A stretch of 13,678 nt of DNA from Bacillota bacterium (GCA_023426765.1 JAEZBW010000714.1:1-13678); one strand, 5' to 3'; shown: positions 1 to 6,528, counted from the stretch's first letter. Made by a program: numbers and translations. Notes: a model not told the origin generated them from the letters alone.

Positions 1-55
1 ATACATTTATATGCAAGCATAAAAAGGAGCTGAGATACACGGGATTTTGATTTAT

Positions 56-82
56 GCAGGACATTTTGCTCCTGCCTTTTTT
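56..82 (+). terminator. Rho-independent terminator
   Basis: A perfect 6-bp stem GCAGGA/TCCTGC (56-61 and 70-75) with an 8-base loop is followed by C and six T on the plus strand. This is the form of an intrinsic terminator, presumably ending a plus-strand transcript that enters from outside the window. An alternative pairing AGGAGC (25-30) with GCTCCT (68-73) would disrupt the stem, so it might be an attenuator, but no downstream plus-strand gene is visible. Confidence 0.6.
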
Positions 83-227
83 GTTACGTTTGCCCTGCTA
101 TTTATTTTGGCTAACCTAATGACAAACTGCTTGTCCGATAACAGTGATACTATTATATCAACAACATTTAAATAAGGATGTTCCTGCTTTGCTGTTTTAG
201 CTAAAAAATTAAATATTTCATGATGTG

Positions 228-255
228 AATAATCCGTTACTAAAGCCGGATTATT
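228..255. repeat. Inverted repeat across the end of the RNHCP gene
   Basis: AATAATCCG (228-236) and CGGATTATT (247-255) form a perfect 9-bp stem with a 10-base loop containing the stop codon of the minus-strand gene. CTTTT follows on the plus strand. It could act as a weak terminator for plus-strand transcription or as a 3' mRNA hairpin for the minus-strand gene. Confidence 0.4.
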
Positions 256-545
256 CTTTTAAAGTCATCTGGCTGTAGACTATCCTCTGCTATTTTATTC
301 ACCTTCTTTGCTCCGCACTTTATGCATACATGCACAATCTGATACCCCTTTCCCGGCTTATATTCAAGTCCAACAGGTTTCATCAGCCCCTTACATCTGC
401 TAAGCCTGTCTCCTGGCATATTATCTACATGCTTTGAATACAAGCAAAAGGGACAGTGATTGCGGTAGCTGCCATTTGTCAGCGGCAGAACTTCCTTTCC
501 ACAGTACTCACATATAAAAAAGCAATTCTCATCTTTCCTACCCAT
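240..545 (-). CDS. RNHCP domain zinc-ribbon protein
   Basis: A 101-residue protein carrying the signature YRNHCPFC (about residues 27-34) that names the RNHCP family, a small bacterial family without assigned function. Four cysteine groups are visible: C12-x2-C15, C31-x2-C34, C51 and C74-x2-C77. This suggests one or two bound zinc ions and a compact cytoplasmic zinc ribbon; nucleic-acid binding is possible but not shown. An ATG at 551 directly abuts the GGAGG ribosome site, so the next in-frame ATG at 545, six bases further from GGAGG, is the more credible start. The ribosome site and this ATG both lie in a strong hairpin (541-588), implying translational control. The gene follows the 840-1532 methyltransferase by 294 bases and may be read from the same transcript. 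Confidence 0.85.
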   Translation of the reverse strand: MGRKDENCFFICEYCGKEVLPLTNGSYRNHCPFCLYSKHVDNMPGDRLSRCKGLMKPVGLEYKPGKGYQIVHVCIKCGAKKVNKIAEDSLQPDDFKRIIRL

Positions 546-588
546 TTCCATCCTCCTTGATTTTTCATTGAAAAATCAGGAGAATGGG
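541..588 (-). promoter_or_regulatory. Hairpin sequestering ribosome site and start codon of the RNHCP gene
   Basis: On the minus-strand RNA, GATTTTTC and GAAAAATC pair around an AAT loop. The stem extends through CTCCT/AGGAG with one bulged A, and after an internal loop through CCCATT/AATGGG. AGGAG is the Shine-Dalgarno and AATGGG contains the chosen ATG, so both ribosome contacts are paired. The three nested helices total 19 base pairs. This could be an RNA thermometer, a protein-binding site or a repression hairpin; the sequence does not say which. Confidence 0.6.
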
Positions 589-839
589 TTCCGTTTACTC
601 TTCATTCGGGATAAAACAAGTCTATCCGAATGTTTACGGGCTTGAACAGGGCATTGACATATTCACCGCACACATCTTGAGTAAGCGATTACTTCTGCTT
701 CCAGCTTCATTGCAGCGTATTTCATCTGCAAATCCGTACCACGACTAGCTTTGTATTGTACCAGTCACTGTAAGGCGGGTCCCCCCACCTTCCACCAGTA
801 TGTGTGCACCTGTCTCACCGTCAAAAGCGTCGTCCCCAA
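589..839. other. Gap holding possible decayed coding sequence
   Basis: About 250 bases between two minus-strand genes with no intact ORF. Read on the minus strand, one frame gives a protein-like stretch including DLQMKYAAMKLEAEVIAYS, while a second frame just upstream gives WGDPPYSDWYNTK, as if one reading frame had been broken by a small indel. I do not recognise the family. It also contains an imperfect inverted repeat (603-632). Confidence 0.25.
603..632. repeat. Imperfect inverted repeat
   Basis: CATTCGGGATA (603-613) and TATCCGAATG (623-632) are complementary except for one bulged base, with a 9-base loop. There is no T-tract on either side, so a simple terminator is unlikely. It lies about 15 bases upstream of the RNHCP start hairpin on the same transcript. 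Confidence 0.4.
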
Positions 840-1532
840 TCAGGAAAGGGTAGCTATCATTTTAATAAAAGTTAAATAGTCATTTATATCAGCACTTAAT
901 AACTCAGTATCGCATCCTGATGCATACCAGATGTTTTTACCATCCTCGACTTCACATGCAAGCTTAACATCAGCAAAACTGTGCCTTGACCAATGATTCC
1001 TCCACCACTTTGCGGAGTGGAATGTAAACATATCTTCAGAAAAATAGCCTTTCAGTTCTTCCGGTAATCCTATTCCGAATTCACGCATAAGTCCCGGAAC
1101 AACAATGCCTATTTCGCTGCCAGGCTTTAGTAGCTTTTTCAAATACCACATCAGATATAAATCGCAGGTGCCAAAATAGTGGTATGCGTCGACGCTGACA
1201 ATAGCATCAAAAAAATTATCCGCATATGGAAGTGCATGTGCTTCTGCTTTTATTGGATAGACAAGGTCCTCTACCCCGGCATCGCTTATTCGTTTAAAGT
1301 TTTCCTTCGGGTTTATCCATAAATCTGTAGCCCATACCTGTACACCAAATTCCTTCGCCAGGAATATGGAAGTGATTGCTTTACCGCATCCTAAATCAAG
1401 AACCTTCATGCCTTTTTGCAAATTCATGTGTTCACAGAGTTCTTCCATCAGCCAAACAGGGTTGGGCCCCATTTTATTTTCATTAATCCATCCCATATCA
1501 TATTTGGCTGAACGTTTGAATCGTTCTATCAT
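840..1532 (-). CDS. Class I SAM-dependent methyltransferase
   Basis: A 230-residue soluble methyltransferase. Motif I is VLDLGCGKA (about 44-52), followed by WATDLW (about 68-73) where the ribose-binding acidic residue sits. ALPYADNFFDAIVSVDAYHYF supplies motifs II and III in UbiE/methyltransferase-11 style. This fold transfers a methyl group from S-adenosylmethionine; the acceptor cannot be predicted. The reading frame is open upstream to 1715, but the ATG at 1532 has AAAGGAG eight bases ahead, and residues upstream of it do not look like the family. The ATG overlaps the TGA of a 13-codon ORF as ATGA, indicating translational coupling. A roughly 320-base leader with competing stems precedes it, a pattern familiar from inducible resistance genes, though no drug target is evident. 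Confidence 0.88.
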   Translation of the reverse strand: MIERFKRSAKYDMGWINENKMGPNPVWLMEELCEHMNLQKGMKVLDLGCGKAITSIFLAKEFGVQVWATDLWINPKENFKRISDAGVEDLVYPIKAEAHALPYADNFFDAIVSVDAYHYFGTCDLYLMWYLKKLLKPGSEIGIVVPGLMREFGIGLPEELKGYFSEDMFTFHSAKWWRNHWSRHSFADVKLACEVEDGKNIWYASGCDTELLSADINDYLTFIKMIATLS

Positions 1533-1570
1533 ACTTCTAACTCCTTTCTCGCATATATGATTTCGTTCAT
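1529..1570 (-). CDS. Short upstream ORF coupled to the methyltransferase
   Basis: An ATG at 1570 preceded by GGAGG (nine-base spacer) encodes MNEIIYARKELEV. Its TGA overlaps the ATG of the following methyltransferase (ATGA). The ribosome site is stronger than chance would suggest in this AT-rich stretch, and the overlap is the classical geometry for termination-reinitiation. The peptide itself has no recognisable family; the act of translating it may be what matters. Confidence 0.5.
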   Translation of the reverse strand: MNEIIYARKELEV

Positions 1571-1627
1571 ATTGCTTAACCTCCAAAAGATCAAATAAAT
1601 ATAATTGTTTTGTCTCTATTTCAAGAC

Positions 1628-1800
1628 ATAAAAAAAGCACGATAACCTCTACCGTACTGTATGGACCAATAAATATATTATCAGACTTAAGGGTTATTAC
1701 AAAATGTTGCTGCAAAAGGCATAACGACTAAACCATCTTGAGGATGGATATCTTATTTTAAGCCTTTTGCTAGAATTCAGTTATTGAAAGGCCACCTCAA
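1628..1800 (-). promoter_or_regulatory. Possible attenuator leader with mutually exclusive stems
   Basis: In minus-strand RNA, GCAAAAGGC (1762-1770) and GCCTTTTGC (1712-1720) form a perfect 9-bp helix. The last codons of the 11-residue leader ORF contain GCCTTT, which pairs with the same AAAGGC, so the two helices exclude each other. A smaller CCATC/GATGG helix lies inside the larger one. Downstream, ATAACC and GGTTAT flank a region ending in CGTGC and seven T (1628-1636), a possible but weak terminator. A ribosome paused on the leader peptide would free the middle segment. No other leader type (T-box, SAM box) is recognised. Confidence 0.4.
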
Positions 1801-1816
1801 CGCTCATGATTTTCAT
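1781..1816 (-). CDS. Putative 11-residue leader peptide
   Basis: GGGAG with a nine-base spacer precedes an ATG at 1816 encoding MKIMSVEVAFQ and a TAA. The terminal Ala-Phe codons (GCC TTT) form one arm of a stem that competes with the main leader hairpin, the geometry used in ribosome-mediated attenuation. It is not rich in one amino acid, so drug- or context-induced stalling fits better than amino-acid sensing. Short ORFs of this size do arise by chance. Confidence 0.4.
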   Translation of the reverse strand: MKIMSVEVAFQ

Positions 1817-1858
1817 ATAACAACACTCCCTTCATGCAGATATAGTCCAACAACCATT

Positions 1859-1888
1859 ATTCTGTTACAGTATTTTACAACGGGTCAA
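1859..1888 (-). promoter_or_regulatory. Possible promoter of the methyltransferase leader
   Basis: TTGACC (1883-1888) and CAGAAT (1859-1864) are separated by 18 bases on the minus strand; the -35 matches consensus at five of six positions and the -10 at four of six. A second weak candidate, TTGATA with TAAAAT 19 bases away, lies further upstream. The choice is uncertain. Confidence 0.35.
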
Positions 1889-2078
1889 GAGAAAGAATCG
1901 TTATAGTTATTTTATGATTAATAAACACAAAAATATCAAATAATATTCAAATATGTTCATTTTTTCCGATAAAATTTTTACATTAAAAGGATGGGGTCAA
2001 AAGACCATGTAATATATTAAGCATTTACAGGTAAGCCTTTATTATATTGAAAACAAGCCACAAAAGTCTGACAATAGC
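1889..2078. other. AT-rich intergenic stretch
   Basis: Very AT-rich DNA between the terminator of the ileS unit and the leader of the next methyltransferase. I see no gene. A short GGTCAAAAGACC hairpin lies at 1995-2006. It probably carries promoter elements for the leftward transcript. Confidence 0.4.
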
Positions 2079-2123
2079 TAAAAGAAGTCCTGAGACAGAA
2101 CCAAGCATCTGCAGCAGGACTTC
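2079..2123 (-). terminator. Terminator of the ileS-methyltransferase unit
   Basis: On the minus strand GAAGTCCTG and CAGGACTTC form a perfect 9-bp stem (2115-2123 with 2084-2092) around a 22-base loop, followed by TTTT. It lies 35 bases beyond the stop codon of the 2158-2904 gene and would end the ileS transcript. The T-tract is short. Confidence 0.65.
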
Positions 2124-2157
2124 CTCATTTTTGGTAGGCAAATAGCTTAATATAATA

Positions 2158-2904
2158 CTATGGTTTTCTCCCACCATATATTGCCATTTCAAAAATCTTG
2201 AAATAACAATCAACATCTACAAAACCCGCATCTCTCAGCCAGTTGCATTGATCATCAACAAAGGCTAGGATATTACTTTCCTTATCTATTCGATTGTAAA
2301 AGCCCTTTGAGATGTCATCTCTTGTTTTTGAAGATCCGGCACTCCTGGTATGCTCAAACAAACAATCAATAAAATACTCATTATGTGTTTTCTCAACCCA
2401 TTTACTCCTCGACAAAACATGTTCTACATTTATAAAAATGCCTCCATTACTTAATAGTGCGTGAATTTCATTGAATATCTCTTTCTTACGGGAATCAGGT
2501 TGATGATGAATTGAATAACCTGAAACAATGACATCATAAGGTGCATGATCACTGACTTTATCCACCCACTTTTCATCGCTGTAATCATAATTTATTAATT
2601 CAATTCTGTGAGATATATTCGCCATGATGCTTTTCGCAGCAGCCAGCATATCATCGGAAAAATCAAGAAAAACACATCTGGCATCAGGAAATACATCTAA
2701 TACAGTTGCACCTAATATACCATCACCACATCCAATATCAAGAACATTTTTTACAATACAAGAGTTTGCTTTGATAAGTTTTAACATCACTTCAATTTGT
2801 AGTACAGCTCCCGGGAAAGCAACTCTTGAGCCTGATAAATACTTTTGTGCCATCTCAGGTAGCTTCCATACAGTATAATCCCTTACTTTTATTGTGTCTG
2901 ACAT
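2158..2904 (-). CDS. Class I SAM-dependent methyltransferase
   Basis: A 248-residue protein with motif I VLDIGCGDG (about 54-62) and an acidic end of strand two at FLDFSDDML (about 79-87). YDVIVSGYSIHHQP and GGIFINVEH follow, as in the methyltransferase-12/25 groups. It is predicted to be cytoplasmic and to use S-adenosylmethionine; the acceptor is unknown. The ATG at 2904 has a strong GGAGGGG seven bases upstream. It begins 50 bases after the ileS stop codon with no visible promoter or terminator between them, so it is probably cotranscribed with ileS under T-box control. That pairing is unusual and hints at a shared role, for example self-protection, but this is inference. It has little sequence in common with the other two methyltransferases outside the fold motifs. 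Confidence 0.88.
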   Translation of the reverse strand: MSDTIKVRDYTVWKLPEMAQKYLSGSRVAFPGAVLQIEVMLKLIKANSCIVKNVLDIGCGDGILGATVLDVFPDARCVFLDFSDDMLAAAKSIMANISHRIELINYDYSDEKWVDKVSDHAPYDVIVSGYSIHHQPDSRKKEIFNEIHALLSNGGIFINVEHVLSRSKWVEKTHNEYFIDCLFEHTRSAGSSKTRDDISKGFYNRIDKESNILAFVDDQCNWLRDAGFVDVDCYFKIFEMAIYGGRKP

Positions 2905-2954
2905 AAATTCACCCCTCCGAAGAAATTTTTACACCTGAATATAGTATAAGTTGC

Positions 2955-5900
2955 TTACAAACCTATCTGAAGCAATACAGTATACTCGCCAACATCTACT
3001 TCTTTAGCAGTTATAGGTGCATCAACTTTATCAACCAGTTTTAATGCAAGAGTTTCTTGAGCTATATTCTTTGCATACTTTTCAATAACAGTTTTAATCA
3101 TCTCAGAGTCGCTTTTAATTGCCAGGAAAATCCTCTGATCAACCTGTAAGCCTGCTTCTTTACGTAATAACTGGCATTGTCGGAGCAGTTCCCTGTATAA
3201 TCCTTCAAGTACAAGATCTTCTGTCAGAGTCGTGTCGAGAGCGACAGTGATATCTTTATCAGTTGCAACAGCAATGTTCTCCTTGCATCGGGTATTTTCA
3301 ATAAAGAAATCTCTGGTTACCACTTCAGTCCAGCCTGGCACATTCACATTTTCTTCGGTTTGAAATTGCTCTATCATTGCTGCCATTCCATCTTTTGTCA
3401 CTTTATCAAGAAGCAACTTCAGAGCCTGTGCTTTCTCTTTTAAAACGCTCCCAGCTTTTTTAAAATTCAATGTCAGGTATTTCGTATTTAAGCTGTTACA
3501 ATCACTTAAGAAAACGATCTCCTTTATATTCAGTTCATCTTTTATAATATCAGGCATTCTATTGATTGCAACTACGTTTTCAGGAGTTGTAACTACATAC
3601 ATACATGACAGAGGTTGCTTAACCTTGAGCTGGTTTTCATTTCTTATCTTCAAGGCTATACCAATTATTTTTCTTACAGTTTCCGTTTGTTTCAGAATAC
3701 TTTGCCCTTCCATAAAAGCTATCGGCTTAGGCCAATTGCTTAAGTGGACAGACTCTTCCGAATTACTTTCGAAGATTCTGACCATATTCTGCCACATGTG
3801 TTCAGTCATGAAGGGTATAATAGGAGCCATAACCTGAAGCATAACCTTTAAAGCTTTATAAAGGCACCAATATGCTGCATGCTTATTCTCGGAATGCCCC
3901 TGCTTCCAGAATCTTCTCCTGTTACTTCTAACATACCAATTGGATACATCATCAACATACATTTCAAATGTCTTTATAACTTCCGATGTTTTATAACTAT
4001 CCATTAAATCTGTTACCATATTTGTAAACTCATCTGTCCTTGCAAGAAGCCACAGGTCAGTAACTTCAAGACTTTCAGGCGCAATAGTGTCATTTAGTTC
4101 AGGTTTTTCAATCATTGCATAGGTCATAAAGAAAACAAAAATATTCCAAAAAGATAAGAGCTTTCTTCGTGCCTCTTCTCCAAGGTTGTACCCGAATCTT
4201 ACATCAGCTGCGACATTGGCACCGGCAAACAGATACCGGATTGTATCCGCTCCGAGCTTTTCAGCAGCTTCATCAAACTTAATCATAAAGCCTGTTTTTG
4301 AGAATCTGGTACCATCTTCTGCAACAACACTGTTGTATGCCAGTACTCTTTCATAGGGTGCTCTACCCTCAAAGGTCACACTCATGAAGAGAAGAGAGTA
4401 AAACCACAGCCTGACCTGCTCTCTCATTTCAGTTACCCACTCAACCGGATAATATGTTTTCCATTTCTCTTTATCCTTAAAATAACCGAGTGTAGTAAAC
4501 GGTACTACTCCTGCATCAAGCCATACATCACCTACTTCAGTAACTCTTGACACTTCACTTCTGCATTCAGGACACTCTATACTTACTTCGTCAATCCAGG
4601 GCCGATGTAGTTCAGGTAGTTCTTCTGCCTCAAGCCCTCCAAGCTCTCTCAATTCCTCTTTTGAACCAATTACAATAAGCCTGCCGCAGTTCTCACAGGG
4701 GTAAAACGGCAATGGGAGTCCATAAAAACGTTTTCGGGATATGTTCCAGTCTCCCATATTCATTAACCAATCCTGCATTCTTTTACCTATATACTCGGGT
4801 TCCCACCTTACCCTGCTGGCAGCTTCAAGCAGCTTCGGCTTGATTTCATCGGTTTTTATATACCATTCACGTACAAGCCTGAACAGAACCTCAGTTTTAC
4901 ACCGCCAGCATACCGGGTAACTATGCTTGTATTTATGAGTCTTATATAGTTTGCCCTGCTCCTCAAGCCTGGAGAATACAAAGGGTGCAGCTTCCGATGC
5001 TTTACATCCTGACAGCCAGTCATAACCTTCCACAAAAGAACCCACCTCATCGATTGGGCATATGGACGGCAGGTCAAGACTTTGACCCAGCTGATAATCT
5101 TCCGCGCCACATCCGGGTGCTATGTGAACAACACCACTTCCTTCTTCGGCAGATACCATATCCCAAAGAACAATTTTATGATCTATACCCTTTTGAACAG
5201 GTAAAGCCGGAAAGCATGTCTCATAATGTAAGCCTTCAAGATCACTTCCTTTAAGAGTATGAATCACTTCACCTCTTGTTTTTAACAGTTTCAAGGCACT
5301 CCTCGCCAGTATCAGAGGTCTTTCATTATCATCACATTTTACTGTACAATACTCGATTTCAGGATTTACCGCCAGTGCCACATTGGCAGACAGAGTCCAT
5401 GGTGTTGTTGTCCAGACAAGCATATCCCATTCTTTCTCCAATAAAGGTAGTTTCACAAAAACAGCAGTATGTTCAATATCTTTATATGAGCCTGACATTT
5501 CATGTTCCGACAGAGAAGTTCCGCACCTGGGACACCATGGCATAGGACGATGGGACTGTGCTATCCAGCCATTGGCATGGCACTTTTTTAGAAAACTCCA
5601 TATGCCGCTGATGTTTTCATCAGTATGGGTATAATAGGAATTATCCCAATCCATCCACTGCCCAAGGCGTTTTGATTGCTCCGTTATTATGCTGGAGAAT
5701 TTCTTTATCCTCTCAACACACCTTTTAGTAAAATTACCTGTTCCATACTTTTCTATATCCTTCTTATTTTCAAATCCCAGTTCTTTCTCTACTTCTACTT
5801 CCACCCAGAGACCTTGTGAATCAAAGCCGTTCCGGTAATGGCATGAGTAGCCCTTCATTGCCTTATATCTAATGAATGTGTCTTTGATTGTCCTTCCCCA

Positions 5901-6074
5901 GGCATGATGTATTCCCATTGGATTATTGGCCGTTATCGGCCCATCCAGGAATCTGAATGGCTCATGATCCTTATTTTTTACTCTTAGCTTTTCAAAGCAC
6001 TGGTTTTCTTCCCAGAATTTCAACATTTCATGTTCCATTTTAACAAAATCTTGTTTTGAGTCAAATATACCCAT
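2955..6074 (-). CDS. ileS: Isoleucyl-tRNA synthetase, type-2-like, with GIHH signature
   Basis: A 1039-residue class I synthetase that charges tRNA-Ile with isoleucine. The order is Rossmann start (FLDGPITANN, about 42-51), signature motif (GIHH, 54-57) and editing domain (WTTTPWTLSANVALAVNP about 221-238, GSGVVHIAPGCGAEDY about 312-327). A catalytic continuation follows (DVWLDAG, VRLWFYSLL), then the KMSKS counterpart RFSKT (590-594) and a long anticodon-binding and C-terminal part. Cysteine pairs at about 181/184, 389/392, 460/463 and 501/504 suggest bound zinc. Normal enzymes have HIGH where this has GIHH; this permutation is reported for IleRS2 enzymes hyper-resistant to mupirocin. The usual GWDTHGLPVE is GFDSQGLWVE. 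The ATG at 6074 has GGGAGG seven bases ahead. An ATC-specifier T-box confirms isoleucine specificity. Whether it is the only ileS in the genome is unknown. Confidence 0.95.
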   Translation of the reverse strand: MGIFDSKQDFVKMEHEMLKFWEENQCFEKLRVKNKDHEPFRFLDGPITANNPMGIHHAWGRTIKDTFIRYKAMKGYSCHYRNGFDSQGLWVEVEVEKELGFENKKDIEKYGTGNFTKRCVERIKKFSSIITEQSKRLGQWMDWDNSYYTHTDENISGIWSFLKKCHANGWIAQSHRPMPWCPRCGTSLSEHEMSGSYKDIEHTAVFVKLPLLEKEWDMLVWTTTPWTLSANVALAVNPEIEYCTVKCDDNERPLILARSALKLLKTRGEVIHTLKGSDLEGLHYETCFPALPVQKGIDHKIVLWDMVSAEEGSGVVHIAPGCGAEDYQLGQSLDLPSICPIDEVGSFVEGYDWLSGCKASEAAPFVFSRLEEQGKLYKTHKYKHSYPVCWRCKTEVLFRLVREWYIKTDEIKPKLLEAASRVRWEPEYIGKRMQDWLMNMGDWNISRKRFYGLPLPFYPCENCGRLIVIGSKEELRELGGLEAEELPELHRPWIDEVSIECPECRSEVSRVTEVGDVWLDAGVVPFTTLGYFKDKEKWKTYYPVEWVTEMREQVRLWFYSLLFMSVTFEGRAPYERVLAYNSVVAEDGTRFSKTGFMIKFDEAAEKLGADTIRYLFAGANVAADVRFGYNLGEEARRKLLSFWNIFVFFMTYAMIEKPELNDTIAPESLEVTDLWLLARTDEFTNMVTDLMDSYKTSEVIKTFEMYVDDVSNWYVRSNRRRFWKQGHSENKHAAYWCLYKALKVMLQVMAPIIPFMTEHMWQNMVRIFESNSEESVHLSNWPKPIAFMEGQSILKQTETVRKIIGIALKIRNENQLKVKQPLSCMYVVTTPENVVAINRMPDIIKDELNIKEIVFLSDCNSLNTKYLTLNFKKAGSVLKEKAQALKLLLDKVTKDGMAAMIEQFQTEENVNVPGWTEVVTRDFFIENTRCKENIAVATDKDITVALDTTLTEDLVLEGLYRELLRQCQLLRKEAGLQVDQRIFLAIKSDSEMIKTVIEKYAKNIAQETLALKLVDKVDAPITAKEVDVGEYTVLLQIGL

Positions 6075-6154
6075 TTTCTTATCCTCCCTTGAATGATGAA
6101 ATACTTAGTTCTGCAGATAATATCAATATCGCCGCTAATGTCCCCTTCAATCAT
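6020..6154 (-). CDS. Isoleucine-rich upstream ORF overlapping the ileS start
   Basis: An ATG at 6154 (or in-frame at 6160) with GGAGGTG six bases upstream opens a 44-codon ORF. It runs through the ileS ribosome site and start in another frame and ends 55 bases into ileS. Eight of its first 25 residues are isoleucine, including Ile-Ile at 12-13 and 20-21 (MIEGDISGDIDIIC at the start). This resembles amino-acid leader peptides such as those of biosynthetic operons. Translation of it should interfere with, or couple to, ileS initiation, and its rate should depend on charged tRNA-Ile. It could be fortuitous, but the ribosome site is as good as that of any gene here. Confidence 0.45.
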   Translation of the reverse strand: MIEGDISGDIDIICRTKYFIIQGRIRKWVYLTQNKILLKWNMKC

Positions 6155-6160
6155 TCTCAT

Positions 6161-6200
6161 CACCTCCGTAACAAATTGTTAATATGGAATGCCGGAGGTG
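6161..6200 (-). promoter_or_regulatory. Helix masking the ribosome site of the ileS upstream ORF
   Basis: Just after the T-box terminator, CACCTCCG (6193-6200) is the exact complement of CGGAGGTG (6161-6168), which contains the Shine-Dalgarno of the isoleucine-rich ORF. Between them TAACA-ATT-TGTTA can form its own small hairpin. The arrangement is a sequestor of translation initiation placed on RNA that has already escaped transcription termination. Confidence 0.5.
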
Positions 6201-6209
6201 TTTTTAGGG

Positions 6210-6247
6210 AAAATAAAAAACTTCCGTCCCATAACAGGACGAAAGTT
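6210..6247 (-). terminator. T-box terminator
   Basis: AACTTTCGTCC (6237-6247) pairs with GGACGGAAGTT (6219-6229), 11 bp with one G-U, followed by a T-run. The 5' side overlaps the T-box antiterminator, so the two structures exclude each other as in all transcriptional T-boxes. Confidence 0.9.
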
Positions 6248-6460
6248 AAACTTTCGCTATACCACCTGATACGACATACCAACATATGCGTTCCCGTTAA
6301 CGGTGGAAAACCGTCAGAACCTACTATAATCACTTCAGTCTGAAACTCCGGGGTGATGTTCAATACTTCTCTACTTATATCGGGCTCTCACCATTCCCAA
6401 TTCGCTGTAACGTTCAATAAGTACCTACTGTCCTCGTCATTGTCTTTATAATATTAATTT
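6210..6460 (-). promoter_or_regulatory. Isoleucine T-box riboswitch leader of ileS
   Basis: The leader starts with the stem I hallmark GACGAGGACAGTA and has GAACATCACC in the specifier loop, giving an ATC (Ile) specifier at 6355-6357. The T-box core AGGTGGTATAGCG is at 6255-6267. The antiterminator folds as AGG, a 7-base bulge UGGUAUA, then GCGAAAG paired with CUUUCGU and CCU. The bulge UGGU matches the 3' ACCA end of uncharged tRNA-Ile. Uncharged tRNA therefore favours readthrough into ileS, and charged tRNA favours the terminator at 6210-6247. Confidence 0.95.
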
Positions 6461-6466
6461 TATCCT

Positions 6467-6495
6467 ATTATATGCCACTTAGCAGGATTTGTAAA
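6467..6495 (-). promoter_or_regulatory. Sigma-A type promoter of the T-box/ileS unit
   Basis: TTTACA (6490-6495) and a perfect TATAAT (6467-6472) are separated by exactly 17 bases. Transcription would start near 6460, about 20 bases before the first T-box stem. Confidence 0.8.
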
Positions 6496-6528
6496 CTATT
6501 TTCTGGACGTTAGTTATTCTTTGAGCTA

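Noticed and set aside
25..82. CTGAGATACAC resembles part of a TPP (thi-box) riboswitch
   Set aside because: The invariant GAACCTGATC-type segment and the second sensor arm are absent, and no thiamine gene follows; probably a chance match beside an ordinary terminator.
2025..2216. Minus-strand ORF with a hydrophobic C-terminus
   Set aside because: It overlaps the methyltransferase 3' end in another frame, has no ribosome site, and its hydrophobic part is encoded by the transcription terminator.
3562..3837. Plus-strand ORFs inside ileS (also near 4985, 5276 and 5383)
   Set aside because: All are antisense shadows of a clearly coding, full-length synthetase, without ribosome sites or recognisable domains.
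6160..6363. Minus-strand 67-codon ORF across the T-box
   Set aside because: It runs through the specifier, antiterminator and terminator of a canonical T-box, so it is structural RNA; its start has no ribosome site.
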